Source of the DNA: Cyclobacteriaceae bacterium
Lineage (GTDB): Bacteria; Bacteroidota; Bacteroidia; Cytophagales; Cyclobacteriaceae
Direction: 5' to 3'
Assembly: GCA_025808415.1 (NCBI GenBank)
Contig: CP075525.1
Coordinates: 3,147,501-3,211,500 of the forward strand
DNA length: 64,000 nt
The notes beneath the pieces were generated by a model that was not told the DNA's origin, searched no databases, and saw only the letters and a program-made list of their open reading frames with translations. Shown here one piece after another: positions 30,992-42,300 of this stretch (positions are counted from its first letter, which is position 1; every line of letters begins with the position of its first letter). Made by a program: the position numbers and the translations under genes.

Positions 30992-33596
30992 CAGTTACTG
31001 CTTTAGTCTGGTGGGGTAAAAAAACAGATACCTGCGTACCTTCATTTACAATACTGGTTAACTCAATGTTGCCCCTTAATTTTTGAACAATCTTCTTGAC
31101 GATGTAAAGACCCAACCCATTGCCCTTGCTCCTTTCATGCGCACGGAAATACATATCAAAAACCTGATTAAGGTATTTCTCCTCAATTCCCCAACCCGTA
31201 TCCTCAACGCATATCGTAAGGCCATCCTCATTTGAATTGATGCAAATTCTGATCGTTGATTGATTGCTGGAAAATACAATCGAATTTTCAATTAAGTTCT
31301 CAACAATAACTTTAATCAGCGCAGGGTAGGATAAAAAAGGAGTAAGGATATTTAGTTCCGTAATAACTTTAATATTTCTTTCTTTGATTTCCTCAGAAAA
31401 AACATTCATCACTGCTGTTAGTACTTCGTCTACATAGAGTTCCTTATAGATCAATTCACTTGAACCTACATCACTGATGGACTGAAGCTTTAGTAACATT
31501 TTATCAAGACTACGTGCAGTTTGATTTACCTTCTCAAACAGAGTGATTGCATATGGATCAGTTACAGCAACTTTGGCCACTTCAGCCAAACCCATAAACG
31601 TAGTGAGCGGTCTTCTGAAATCATGTGATGAGCGATAAAAAAAAGTATCTAGTTCCTTATAGGCCTGTTTTAACTCGCGCGTTCGTTCTTCAACGGTAGA
31701 CTCCAGTTCCTCATTGATACGGGCAATGGTTTGGTTAGAAAGTTGTAACTCTTCTGATTGTGCCTGTATCTCCTCCGTCTTTTCCTGAATGGCAAAATTT
31801 AAAGATCTAACTTTTACATAGTTCCTATATACCAGATAGGAAGCCACTAAAAGCATAAAAAAAATTACAGAGCCAAAGAGGATAATAAGTTGTTGTTGAC
31901 GCAACCTACTATCCCTCACTACTAATTCAGCGTCTTTTAATTCCTTATCTTTATTTAATAATTCAATTTGTTGATTCTTTTGCAAAAGGGAGTATTCAAC
32001 CTGCAGACTGGCCATACGATTAGAGAGCGAGCTGTTATACAAGGAGTCTTTGAGTTGTAAATGCCGTTTGTAATAGATCAGGCTCCTATCTGTATTTTTA
32101 GTTTTCTCTGCAACATCGGCCATTTCAAGATAAATATCATGCAACGCCTGAACACCATGCGCTTTTCGGGCCATCTCTTCGGCCAAACGTAAGTGAATAG
32201 CCGCACGCTCAAAATCCTTCATCATGTTATAGGTTTTTCCCAATGCCAGGTTGCACCAGGCTATACCTATGGAATTATTACTTTTGGTTTCCAGTTCCAA
32301 ACTTTGCACTTGGTAGGCAATTGCCTCCCGGTATTTACCTTGTGCATGCATCAAATAACCTAGGTTGTTCAATGTAGAGGCTATCCGCAGAGGATCATTT
32401 ATGATTTCACGTATAGTGAGTGCTTGTTTCAGATAGTAAAATGAACTATCGTAATCCTTTGTATCGTAAAAAATAACACCCAGTAAATTGTAGTTGGTAC
32501 CCTCCAATACTCGATAATAATTTTTTTTTGACAAACTAAGCGACCTTGAAGCAAATTCCCTGGCTAAGGTGTATTGCTTTAAATAGGGATAAACCCACCC
32601 TAATTGCCACAACAATTTTGCCTGCTCATAGGTGTAGCCTTTAGTCTCTGCTATCTTCAAACCATCATAAGCATTACTCAGACTCAACTCATAATTTCCA
32701 ACCTCTGAAAAAATATAGCCAATTTCATATTGTGTGGCTACGTATTCATACCATAAGCCATTTGATTGGTAATATTCTTTTACTTCATTTAACAGGGTGA
32801 GTGCCTCCTGATATTCCGATTGCCGGAGTTGTAGAATGGCGCTGCGAAACTTGTAGCTGTTCTTAATATCCGGACTATGTACCTGAAGTGTATTAATGTA
32901 GTTTGCCTGCTGAAGAAAATATTCAACACGATCATATTCCTGCATCTCCATATGGTAATCTGCCAATTGCAGGTAAATATCTGCTAAAAGATTAGGCCTG
33001 TTGATAGTTTTCCGAAGCGCATAGGATTTATTGAGCAATTCCAATTGCTTTTCACGCTGACCTTGCACACCATAAAATTTTGACCACTCTTTATAAAGTA
33101 TAGATAACTCGAACTGATAATCTGTGCTATTCAGGACCTCGTAAGCCCGGTTAAATAGCAACATGGCTGAGTCCGTTTGACCTCTTATCGTTAAAAAATT
33201 AGCAAATTTTACAAGGCCATAACCCTCCACATTTTTAATTCCTGCCTTTCGCGCCAGGTTAACCCCCCGAAAATAAAATTGACCCGCCTTTTCCTGATCG
33301 CCCAACGACTGCTCATATAATGCCCGATAAATCAGCGACAACGCCTGCCCCTTTGAATAGCCAATTTTTTCACTCAACTCAAGCGCCTCTAAAGTAAACC
33401 CATTACTCCTACGCTCATCGTAGGATGCGCACTCAAGCGCCATGGAGTTAAGCAAATCAACCTTTGCTTCACCCGATAATTGGCGCGCTACAGACTCTAG
33501 GCTATCAATACGTTGTAAACCCCTAAGAGAGGAAGACTGTGCCCAAAGGACAGAGCAGGAAAACAAAAACCCAATACTTAAAACTAGTTTGAGCAT
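30984..33596 (-). CDS. TPR-containing sensor histidine kinase
   Basis: 870 residues from ATG 33596 (the longer reading from 33620 spoils the signal peptide MLKLVLSIGFLFSCSVLWAQ). About ten TPR units fill residues 40-520 in the periplasm, followed by a helix in QLIILFGSVIFFMLLVASYLVY. Then come a coiled coil (EKTEEIQAQSEELQLSNQTIARINEELES), the phosphoacceptor H in SSHDFRRPLTTFMGL, and an ATPase domain with NLIENSIVF (N box), EDTGWGIEEKYL (G1) and KGNGLGLYIVKK (G2). No response regulator is adjacent, so its partner lies elsewhere. Overlaps the helicase stop by 8 bp, tail to tail. Signal unknown. Confidence 0.88.
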   Translation of the reverse strand: MLKLVLSIGFLFSCSVLWAQSSSLRGLQRIDSLESVARQLSGEAKVDLLNSMALECASYDERRSNGFTLEALELSEKIGYSKGQALSLIYRALYEQSLGDQEKAGQFYFRGVNLARKAGIKNVEGYGLVKFANFLTIRGQTDSAMLLFNRAYEVLNSTDYQFELSILYKEWSKFYGVQGQREKQLELLNKSYALRKTINRPNLLADIYLQLADYHMEMQEYDRVEYFLQQANYINTLQVHSPDIKNSYKFRSAILQLRQSEYQEALTLLNEVKEYYQSNGLWYEYVATQYEIGYIFSEVGNYELSLSNAYDGLKIAETKGYTYEQAKLLWQLGWVYPYLKQYTLAREFASRSLSLSKKNYYRVLEGTNYNLLGVIFYDTKDYDSSFYYLKQALTIREIINDPLRIASTLNNLGYLMHAQGKYREAIAYQVQSLELETKSNNSIGIAWCNLALGKTYNMMKDFERAAIHLRLAEEMARKAHGVQALHDIYLEMADVAEKTKNTDRSLIYYKRHLQLKDSLYNSSLSNRMASLQVEYSLLQKNQQIELLNKDKELKDAELVVRDSRLRQQQLIILFGSVIFFMLLVASYLVYRNYVKVRSLNFAIQEKTEEIQAQSEELQLSNQTIARINEELESTVEERTRELKQAYKELDTFFYRSSHDFRRPLTTFMGLAEVAKVAVTDPYAITLFEKVNQTARSLDKMLLKLQSISDVGSSELIYKELYVDEVLTAVMNVFSEEIKERNIKVITELNILTPFLSYPALIKVIVENLIENSIVFSSNQSTIRICINSNEDGLTICVEDTGWGIEEKYLNQVFDMYFRAHERSKGNGLGLYIVKKIVQKLRGNIELTSIVNEGTQVSVFLPHQTKAVTAT

Positions 33597-33638
33597 TTTC
33601 AACGATAAGTCTAAAATCAAAACACTGCAACAAACAAC

Positions 33639-34832
33639 CTACTCCATGACCTTTTCAGAAATTTTCCCTGTGGCTTTATTTTTCAAAATCAATTTCCTTG
33701 CACCGTAATGGGTAACCTCTTCCTTTACCAGGTAATGATCACCATCATACTCCTGAAGGTGACTGTCTTTGGTGATTCCCGTTTTCCCGCGCCAGATGTC
33801 AAGTTTAACAGGTTCCCACAATTTACTTTTGGCTGATCGATAGGCTGCATCTAAAATGGCATTAACTACATACCCATCGTAAAAAGTTTCTTTCGGTTTT
33901 GTTCTTTGTTCAAAGGCATTCAGCATGTCGGTAAACATGTGATTGTACCCCAGCTCATTCAACTCATCGCCCACGGGAAAAAGCCAGCCGGTGTTGCTCT
34001 CTGCCTTCTCGGCCACGTAATCTGCTCCCTTACCCGTGGTGAACATTTCAAGTCCGGTGCGCAAAAATCCATTTGTCCAAATGGTGCCTTCCGAACCCAT
34101 CACCTCATCGCGCAAATCCAGTCCACCACGAAAGGTCCAGCTTACTTCAAATTGTCCGATGGCTCCGTTCTCATACTTCACCAACCCGATGGCATGATCT
34201 TCGGCATCAATCGGTTTTACCTGCGTATCAGCCCAGCACATTACCTCAACTGGCCTTATGTCTTTTCCAATGTACGTGCGGGCAATCTCAACACAATGAC
34301 ACCCCAGATCAAGAATGCAACCCCCGCCTGCTTGTTCCATATCCCAGAACCATTCGCTATGAGGGCCGGGGTGCGTTTCGCGCGACTTCGCCCAAAGAAT
34401 CCTTCCCAACGCCCCGCTTAAAACACTCTCGTGCGCTTTTAAAAATTTTGGTGTATATACCAGGTCTTCGAGGTAGCCATTAAAAATGCCGGCCTTCTCA
34501 ACCGCTTCGAGCATTCGTTTACCTTCTTCCCCATTTCTGCCAAGCGGTTTAGTTACCATTACTGCCTTTTTATGTTTACAGCAAAGCATCACCGCTTCTT
34601 CGTGCAGGTTATTGGGCAACGAAACACAAACCACCTCTACCTCCGGCCGGTTGATGGCTTCTTCCATGCTGGTTGTTCCGAACGGCACAGCATAGTCGGC
34701 CATGAATTTTTTCACACTTTCATCTTTTCGGGAATACACCGAAACAACCTTATCCTTACTCCTGTATCCGTGGAGCGAATCGGTATAAAAACGACCGATA
34801 AAACCGGTTCCCAACATGGCAATACGTGTCAT
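33639..34832 (-). CDS. Gfo/Idh/MocA family oxidoreductase
   Basis: 397 residues. Rossmann fold at the N-terminus (MTRIAMLGTGFIGRFYTDSL; GTGFIG is the nucleotide-binding turn), the conserved TKPLGRNGEEG that stands in for the EKP motif, and a C-terminal substrate domain with ILDLGCHCVEIARTYIG (the family's DxGxHxxD-like patch). Would oxidise or reduce a sugar, inositol or related polyol using NAD(P). Substrate unknown: no transport or catabolic genes are nearby. The C-terminal LKNKATGKISEKVME tail is longer than usual. Confidence 0.85.
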   Translation of the reverse strand: MTRIAMLGTGFIGRFYTDSLHGYRSKDKVVSVYSRKDESVKKFMADYAVPFGTTSMEEAINRPEVEVVCVSLPNNLHEEAVMLCCKHKKAVMVTKPLGRNGEEGKRMLEAVEKAGIFNGYLEDLVYTPKFLKAHESVLSGALGRILWAKSRETHPGPHSEWFWDMEQAGGGCILDLGCHCVEIARTYIGKDIRPVEVMCWADTQVKPIDAEDHAIGLVKYENGAIGQFEVSWTFRGGLDLRDEVMGSEGTIWTNGFLRTGLEMFTTGKGADYVAEKAESNTGWLFPVGDELNELGYNHMFTDMLNAFEQRTKPKETFYDGYVVNAILDAAYRSAKSKLWEPVKLDIWRGKTGITKDSHLQEYDGDHYLVKEEVTHYGARKLILKNKATGKISEKVME

Positions 34833-34973
34833 AGGTTAATTCAATTTTAAGATGGAATATTTGGGTTCAGTTTTCAAGTTATCAGTTATCGACAATTCAT
34901 CCAACCCTTTATAAAAATGTTGGCTTTCAAAACCCGATAAATGCTTAACATTGGCATGTTAATGAAAACCCCT

Positions 34974-36629
34974 ATGAAAAAACTGCTTTTCACATTTATT
35001 ATCCTTATCCTATTAATTTCCTGTGGCGAAAAAGTAGCCACTTTTAACCGCGAAGATGGCCTTGCTTCAATTACTGTTGCCGGATTAGAGACTCATTTAA
35101 AGAAGCTTTCTTCCGATGAGTTTATGGGGCGCATGCCGTTTACGGAAGGCGAGCGAAAAACCCTGGCCTACCTGCAAGAACAATACAAAGCCCTTGGCCT
35201 GGAACCCGGCAACGGTGAAAGTTACCTGCAAGAAGTACCCATGGTGGAAATCAGTGCCACGGCTGCACCAGCCATGGAAGTAAAATCAAAAAAAGGATCG
35301 TTTAAACTGGAGGGCCTCAAAGATTATGTCATCTGGACTGAGCGTACACAAGAAACTATTGATCTGAAAGATGATGATTTGATTTTTGCAGGCTTCGGAA
35401 TTGTAGCGCCAGAATACAACTGGAACGATTACGCAGGCCTGGATGTAAAAGATAAAGTTGTGCTGGTGATGGTGAACGACCCGGGGTTTGGATCGGACAA
35501 TGCTACTCTCTTTAAAGGCAACACCATGACCTATTATGGACGTTGGACCTATAAGTTTGAAGAAGCTGCACGGCAGGGCGCCAAAGGATTGTTGATAATC
35601 CATGACGATGTGCCGGCTGGTTATGGCTTTTGGGTAGTACAGAACAGCTGGAATGCTTCAAAGTTATATTTGGATACTCGTGATAAAAATCCATATTTCT
35701 GCGCCACCGTAGGTTGGGTTTCAAACCCCACGGCAAAAAAATTATTCGAAGCCGCTGGCCTGGATTGGGCCACTTCGGTATCGGCTGCGCGCCAGCCCGG
35801 CTTTAAGGGCATGCCCATGAACCTGAAACTTTCTACTACCCTTTCGGTGAAATCAAAATATGATAAAACGCATAATGTTATAGGAAAAATTACGGGCACC
35901 AAACAACCTGATGAATACATTATTTACTCCACGCATTGGGATCACCTGGGTATTGGCAAAGCCGATGAAAAAGGTGACACGATATATAATGGAGCGCTTG
36001 ATAACGCCAGTGGTACAGCCGGTATGCTGGAGCTTATCAAAGCATTCAAATCCATGAAAGCGAAACCAAACCGCACCATCATTTTTCTTGCCGTTACGGC
36101 CGAAGAACAGGGCTTATGGGGATCAGAATATTATGCACAAAATCCAATCTATCCGAAAGAAAAAACCGTAGCCAACATTAACATGGATGGGATAAATCCT
36201 TATGGTAAGATGAAAGACATCGTTGTGGTGGGTTTAGGTCAATCCGATCTGGAAGATTATCTGAACGAAGAAGCTAAAGCCGTTGGACGTTACACATCAC
36301 CGGAGCCTAATCCTGTGGCAGGCTATTATTTCCGTTCCGATCATTTCTGTTTTGCCAAAGTGGGTATACCGGCCCTGTATACCGGAACCGGCATCGATCA
36401 TTTCGAAAAAGGTGCCGAGTATGGCAAACAACTTCAGGATGAATATGTGGCAAAATACTATCACAAACCATCGGATGAATATGATCCATCGCGCTGGAAC
36501 CTGGAAGGTGCCGTTGACGACTTAAAATTATTATTCAACGTTGGAAAAAAATTAGCATTCGAAACAACATGGCCACAGTGGAAAGAAGGATCGGAGTTTA
36601 AAACCATCCGTGATGGCTATATGAAATAA
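34974..36629 (+). CDS. M28-family aminopeptidase lipoprotein with PA domain
   Basis: 551 residues from ATG 34974 (MKKLLFTFIILILLISC, lipid on C17); in-frame ATGs at 34941, 34956 and 34962 give awkward extensions. After an N-terminal peptidase strand region comes a protease-associated insertion (about 130-270, VVLVMVNDPGFGS to GWVSNPTAKKL). Then follows the M28 metallopeptidase core with STHWDHLGIG (His, Asp ligands), NGALDNASGTAG (bridging Asp), AVTAEEQGLWGSEYY (Glu base and ligand), MDGINPYG and YYHKPSDEYD (last His). Anchored to a membrane and likely active on periplasmic peptides. Confidence 0.9.
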   Translation: MKKLLFTFIILILLISCGEKVATFNREDGLASITVAGLETHLKKLSSDEFMGRMPFTEGERKTLAYLQEQYKALGLEPGNGESYLQEVPMVEISATAAPAMEVKSKKGSFKLEGLKDYVIWTERTQETIDLKDDDLIFAGFGIVAPEYNWNDYAGLDVKDKVVLVMVNDPGFGSDNATLFKGNTMTYYGRWTYKFEEAARQGAKGLLIIHDDVPAGYGFWVVQNSWNASKLYLDTRDKNPYFCATVGWVSNPTAKKLFEAAGLDWATSVSAARQPGFKGMPMNLKLSTTLSVKSKYDKTHNVIGKITGTKQPDEYIIYSTHWDHLGIGKADEKGDTIYNGALDNASGTAGMLELIKAFKSMKAKPNRTIIFLAVTAEEQGLWGSEYYAQNPIYPKEKTVANINMDGINPYGKMKDIVVVGLGQSDLEDYLNEEAKAVGRYTSPEPNPVAGYYFRSDHFCFAKVGIPALYTGTGIDHFEKGAEYGKQLQDEYVAKYYHKPSDEYDPSRWNLEGAVDDLKLLFNVGKKLAFETTWPQWKEGSEFKTIRDGYMK

Positions 36630-36703
36630 GTAAAAATGTTCCCCAACTTCGCACTTACTTTTGTTAACACCGGTCAGTGAGAAAATCTATATTCAATTTA
36701 AGT

Positions 36704-36747
36704 CCCTCCCCTGGCCTGTGTGGACACAGGCCAGGGGGAAAGGAGGG
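36704..36747. repeat. Hairpin repeat, possible bidirectional terminator
   Basis: A strong stem, CCCCTGGCCTGTGT paired with ACACAGGCCAGGGG around a short loop, extended by CCCT / AGGG outer bases. It lies between the convergent M28 and FtsX-type genes. Looks like a REP-type palindrome. It has no clear T-run, so a terminator role is only possible. Confidence 0.55.
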
Positions 36748-36761
36748 CAAAGAAGTTAAAC

Positions 36762-39128
36762 TTATTCTTCCCTTAGATTGTCTGCAGGATTAGTTCTCGC
36801 TGCCATCAGTGTTTGCAAACCCGTGCTCAATAGCAAAACGAAAACCATAATCATTACCGGCCATACAAAATACATCGGGCTAAGCGTGATCTTATACGCA
36901 AATCCACTGAGCCACCGCTGCGACCAGAAGTAAATAATTACCCAGGCTATTAGTGTAGCTATAATCACAACACCAATAAAGTCGATATAAATCCGCGTTA
37001 TAATTTGTTCAACCGATCCGCCAAAAACTTTCCGGATGCTGATCTCCTTTCTCTTTCGCTCCATCATAAAGCCACTAAGGCCAATCAAACCAATACCAGC
37101 GATGATGAGCGCAATGACCGCAAAATACTGATAAGCTTTACGCAGCAGTTTTTCAGCACTGTACAGTTGTTTAATCTGATCGTTCAGAAAAACATATTCC
37201 ATCGGAAAACCGGGAAAGAATTTGTCCCAATTCTTTTCAAGCTCAGCAAGTGCAACAACCTCATTGCCTTCCTTTAGTTTAATGGATACAAACCGGAAAG
37301 TAGGTGTATATGGATAGATAATTACCGGGCTGAATTCATCGTGCAAACTGGTATGATTAAAATTATTAACTACCCCAACAACTCTTCCCTTTACCTTGCC
37401 TGTTATCCGCTGGCCGATAGGTTCTTTCAGGTTGAAATACCTTACTGCCGCCTCATTAAGAATGATTTCGGTTAATGTGTCGGTGTAATCAGGGTTAAAA
37501 ATTCTTCCCTCGCGTAATTGAATTCCATACAAATCAAAAAAATGTTCATCCACAATAAAGCTTGAAAGCGTTTGCTCGCCTAATTCACTCCCTGAAAAAG
37601 TATAGGTATAGGTAAACGAGTTATTACTTCCCGGAGTGCTCGATCCGAAACTCACTTTCTCAACACCCGAAATTTGTTGTAACTCGTTTACCAGGGTATT
37701 GTACCTGTTGTTGCCTGAACGATCCTTAATAGGGACAACAATTACCCTATTGCCATCGAAACCAATTTGCGATGATTCCAGGTAACTTAATTGCTTAGTT
37801 ACGATCCATGTTGCCGCAATCAGTAATATAGAAATAAAGAACTGGAAGGTAATTAATACTTTCCTCAGTCTGCCCCCGCCTTTACCGCCAATACTTAGTT
37901 TGTTGAGTAATGTGTATTTTACACGGTAGCTCTGCCAGGCGGAAAAAAGCCCACCAAGGATGGTGATGGTAAATATGACTACCAGACAGAGTAGCGTAAG
38001 CCTGAGGTTCCAATGAAAAACAATTTGCCTGTCGGTAAGCTGATTGAAATATGGAAGTACCAACCAGTTGAGCAAAACAGCTACGACCAACGCAAAAAAA
38101 CTAACCAGCCATGATTCAATCATGAAATAGATCAATAAATTATTCTTACCCGCTCCCAGCATTTTCCTGATGTTAACCTCCTTTAGCCGGGTTGCCTGCG
38201 ATGCCGTTGAAAGGTTAATAAAATTGGCCACCGCCATGATTACTATAAACAAGGCAATGGTACCCAGAATAAGAGCGTAGTTTTCATTGCTGTTTGTGCC
38301 CAGTTCATCTTTGCGGTGAGAATGCAGGTGTATTGATGTTAGTTCCTGTAAAAAGAATTTTTCCTTCTCAGCAACCCATGCCGGGGCAAACGTTTTTATA
38401 AAATCCGGAAACTTTTCTTCTAGCACCTTAGACGATGCGGATGGTGCAAGCAACACATAAGTGTAATGATCGAATTGCCCCCAATGCATCAACCGCCTTT
38501 CCCCAAATAATCCATACAACGTTGAGAATGTAATAAAGGCATCGGCCACAAAATGAGAATGCCCCGGAATTTCCTCAAGTATGCCCGAAATTTTTAAGTC
38601 AACCTGGTTATTGAAGCGTATACTTTCACCCATGGCTTCTTTATCCCGAAATAATTTTCGGGCCAGCTTTTCCGTAATTACGATGCTGTTATTATCCTGT
38701 AAGGCTTTCGATTCATCACCGAGTTTGAGTTTAAAATCAAATACATCAAACAATGAACTGTCGGCAAAGAAAATACGCTGTTCATAAAAGCTATTTTCTT
38801 TATAGGTCAGTAAATCCGTACCTGGATTTTTACGGATTCGCAATACCTGTTCAATTTCCGGATAATAGCCTTGAAGAAAATGACCGATAGCCGCACTGGA
38901 TCGTGCCCAGTGCGTGATGTTGCCTTCATTGGCAAAATCAACTACTAACCGGTAGGTGCGATCTGCATGGGCGTGATACCTGTCGTAAGCATATTCCTCC
39001 TGAATAAATAGTGTTACCAGCAAAAGACAAGCAATACCTACAGAAAGTCCTATGATATTAATGCTCGTAAATAGTTTGTCTTTACGAAAGAATTTTCTGT
39101 AACTGATTACGAAAAGCGACCTAAGCAT
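36762..39128 (-). CDS. FtsX/MacB-type ABC transporter permease
   Basis: 788 residues with the same two-repeat design as the permease at 22121-24556: N-terminal helix in FVISYRKFFRKDKLFTSINIIGLSVGIACLLLVTLFI, a periplasmic domain with PEIEQVLRIRKNPGTDLL, helices with LSTASQATRLKEVNIRKMLGAGKN (first coupling helix), a second periplasmic domain, and MMERKRKEISIRKVFGGSVEQI (second coupling helix) before the last helices. No ATPase is encoded next to it, which is usual for these stand-alone Bacteroidota permeases. The two permeases of the window are clearly paralogous. Cargo unknown. Confidence 0.85.
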   Translation of the reverse strand: MLRSLFVISYRKFFRKDKLFTSINIIGLSVGIACLLLVTLFIQEEYAYDRYHAHADRTYRLVVDFANEGNITHWARSSAAIGHFLQGYYPEIEQVLRIRKNPGTDLLTYKENSFYEQRIFFADSSLFDVFDFKLKLGDESKALQDNNSIVITEKLARKLFRDKEAMGESIRFNNQVDLKISGILEEIPGHSHFVADAFITFSTLYGLFGERRLMHWGQFDHYTYVLLAPSASSKVLEEKFPDFIKTFAPAWVAEKEKFFLQELTSIHLHSHRKDELGTNSNENYALILGTIALFIVIMAVANFINLSTASQATRLKEVNIRKMLGAGKNNLLIYFMIESWLVSFFALVVAVLLNWLVLPYFNQLTDRQIVFHWNLRLTLLCLVVIFTITILGGLFSAWQSYRVKYTLLNKLSIGGKGGGRLRKVLITFQFFISILLIAATWIVTKQLSYLESSQIGFDGNRVIVVPIKDRSGNNRYNTLVNELQQISGVEKVSFGSSTPGSNNSFTYTYTFSGSELGEQTLSSFIVDEHFFDLYGIQLREGRIFNPDYTDTLTEIILNEAAVRYFNLKEPIGQRITGKVKGRVVGVVNNFNHTSLHDEFSPVIIYPYTPTFRFVSIKLKEGNEVVALAELEKNWDKFFPGFPMEYVFLNDQIKQLYSAEKLLRKAYQYFAVIALIIAGIGLIGLSGFMMERKRKEISIRKVFGGSVEQIITRIYIDFIGVVIIATLIAWVIIYFWSQRWLSGFAYKITLSPMYFVWPVMIMVFVLLLSTGLQTLMAARTNPADNLREE

Positions 39129-39250
39129 TGGTTTTTACTAATAATGACTCTGTAAGTTGATATGAAAATAATCCATTCCAATGCCATTTAAACAATTTTC
39201 ACCATCCTGCATCCCCCGATTTTTGCCTGTTGCACAGACCCTAACCCCTG

Positions 39251-39282
39251 TTAGCAAAACCGTAGGTTAGTCTGTATTTTTG
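39251..39282 (+). promoter_or_regulatory. Bacteroidota-type promoter for icmF
   Basis: TTAG (39251-39254), 20 bp spacer, TATTTTTG (39275-39282), matching TTTG-N(19-21)-TAnnTTTG with one change in the first box. It ends 23 bp before the ATG at 39306. Confidence 0.65.
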
Positions 39283-39305
39283 AGCCCTGTTGAAGAAATG
39301 ATGCT

Positions 39306-42300
39306 ATGAGTACTGAAACCATTTCCCCAAAAAAAACTGAAAAAACAAACCTGGCAGCTCATCAGGCTCCGGAGCCCTATAAACCAAAAAATAAAGTGCG
39401 CATTGTAACGGCCGCTAGCCTGTTCGATGGGCACGATGCCGCCATTAATATTATGCGCAGGATTATACAGGCTACCGGTGTGGAGGTGATTCACCTGGGC
39501 CACGACCGCAGCGTGGAAGAAGTGGTAAACACCGCTATTCAGGAAGATGCCCAAGCCATTGCCATGACCAGCTACCAGGGCGGGCACAACGAATACTTTA
39601 AATACATGTACGACCTGCTAAAGGAAAAAGGCGCAGGACATATAAAGATTTTTGGAGGTGGTGGAGGTGTAATACTACCCGATGAAATAAAGGAGTTGAT
39701 GGAGTATGGCATTACCCGAATTTATTCCCCGGATGACGGACGCGCCATGGGCCTTCAGGGAATGATTAATGACCTGGTGGAAAAGAGTGATTACCCAACA
39801 GGGAAATCAATTGCGAATAACGAACCTGCCTACCGGACAGGCAGGCAACTAACAACCCATAACCACCTCCCAATAGCTCAGGCCATTTCGGCTGCAGAGA
39901 ATTACTATGATGAACACAAAGATTTCTTCAGCGAAGTCAACAAAAAAGCAGCAGCCTCGAAAGCACCGGTGCTGGGTATAACCGGAACCGGTGGTGCAGG
40001 TAAATCATCGATGGTGGATGAAATTGTAAGACGATTTTTAGTCGACTTTAAAGAAAAAACCATCGGGTTGATTTCTGTCGACCCATCCAAACGAAAAACA
40101 GGTGGTGCGCTGCTGGGCGACCGCATCCGCATGAATGCGATCAATAACCCAAGGGTATACATGCGTTCATTGGCCACCCGCCAGTCTAACCTGGCGTTAT
40201 CGGCTTATGTGAAAGAAGCCATTCAGGTTTTGAAAGCTGCGGGGTTTGATTTGATTATTCTCGAAACCTCGGGCATCGGGCAAAGCGATACGGAAATTTT
40301 AGACCACAGCGATGTATCCTTGTATGTGATGACGCCTGAATACGGAGCCGCTACTCAACTTGAAAAAATCGACATGCTCGATTTTGCCGATGTGATTGCC
40401 CTGAACAAGTTTGATAAGCGTGGTGCCCTGGATGCCCTGCGCGATGTAAAGAAGCAATACCAGCGCAACCACCAGCTTTGGGATAAAAAGCCCGAAGAGA
40501 TGCCCGTGTTTGGAACCATCGCTTCGCAGTTCAATGATCCGGGCACCAACCAACTGTACAAGTACATCATCGACAAGATTGTTGAAAAAACCGGGGCCGA
40601 CTTAAAATCATCATTTGAGATAACCCGGGAAATGTCGGAGAAAATATTTGTTATCCCTCCGCACCGTACGCGCTACCTCAGCGAAATTTCTGAGAACAAC
40701 CGGAACTACGATGCATGGGTAAATGAACAGGTGAGTGTAGCCGAAAAATTGTTCGCTTTCAGCAAAACCATTGAATCGGTTTCTGATGCATCGGTTAAAA
40801 AAGTTCTTCTGGCCGAATTCGATAAGGTTAAACTCAACCTCGACCCCAAAAACTGGAAACTGATCGAAGAATGGGGGGCCAAAGTAAAGCAATACAAAGA
40901 ACCCGTTTTCAAATTCAAGGTTCGCGACAAAGAGATCGGTATTCAAACGCACACCGAATCGTTATCGCACACGCAAATTCCTAAAGTAGTGTTGCCTAAC
41001 TATTCAAGCTGGGGCGATGTGCTGCGCTGGAGTTTACAGGAAAATGTGCCGGGCGAGTTTCCGTACACAGCGGGTATCTATCCATTTAAACGCGAGGGCG
41101 AAGACCCTACCCGCATGTTTGCCGGTGAAGGCGGGCCAGAAAGAACTAACCGAAGGTTCCACTATGTTTCATTGGCCATGCCGGCCAAACGCTTGTCGAC
41201 AGCCTTCGACTCGGTAACGCTGTATGGAAATGATCCGGACTACCGACCCGACATTTACGGCAAAATCGGCAACTCAGGTGTAAGTATTTGCTGCCTGGAT
41301 GACGCGAAAAAACTTTACAGCGGTTTTAACCTGGCCGACCCGAAAACATCGGTATCGATGACGATTAATGGTCCGGCACCCATGCTGCTGGCTTACTTTA
41401 TGAATGCAGCCATCGACCAGCAATGCGAACTTTATATCCGCAAGAACGGGCTGGAAGAAGATGTAGAGAAAAAAATTGCTGCGCTTTATAAAGACAAAGA
41501 AAGCGAACGCCCCGCATACCAGGGCTCCCTTCCGAAAGGCAACGATGGGTTGGGGCTGATGCTGCTTGGCGTTACGGGCGACCAGGTATTACCCCAAGAG
41601 GTTTATGAAAAAATAAAAGCCGAAACACTTACGCAGGTTCGCGGTACCGTACAAGCTGACATCTTAAAAGAAGACCAGGCGCAAAACACTTGTATTTTCT
41701 CCACTGAATTTGCCCTTCGCTTAATGGGCGATGTACAGCAGTACTTCATCGACAAAAAAGTTAGAAATTTTTACTCGGTATCCATTTCCGGTTATCACAT
41801 TGCCGAAGCCGGTGCCAACCCCATCACTCAGTTGGCCTTTACATTAGCCAATGGGTTTACGTATGTAGAATATTATTTAAGTCGGGGGATGGACATTAAC
41901 GCCTTCGCCCCTAACCTCTCCTTCTTCTTTAGCAACGGGGTTGATCCGGAATATGCGGTGATCGGTCGTGTGGCACGGAGAATATGGGCCAAGGCATTGA
42001 AAAATAAATACGGTGCCGATGCACGCTCGCAAATGCTGAAGTACCATATTCAAACATCCGGTCGTTCCTTGCACGCCCAGGAAATTGATTTCAATGACAT
42101 CCGCACCACGCTTCAGGCACTTTACGCGATATACGATAACTGTAATTCGCTGCACACCAACGCCTACGATGAAGCCATTACCACACCAACTGAAGAAAGC
42201 GTTCGCAGGGCGATGGCCATTCAGCTTATTATAAATAAAGAGTTGGGTTTGGCTAAAAATGAAAATCCTTTACAAGGATCCTTTATCATTGAAGAACTAA

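Noticed and set aside
33906-34421. 171-residue frame antisense to the Gfo/Idh/MocA gene
   Set aside because: Shadow of a well-conserved enzyme; no RBS or motif.
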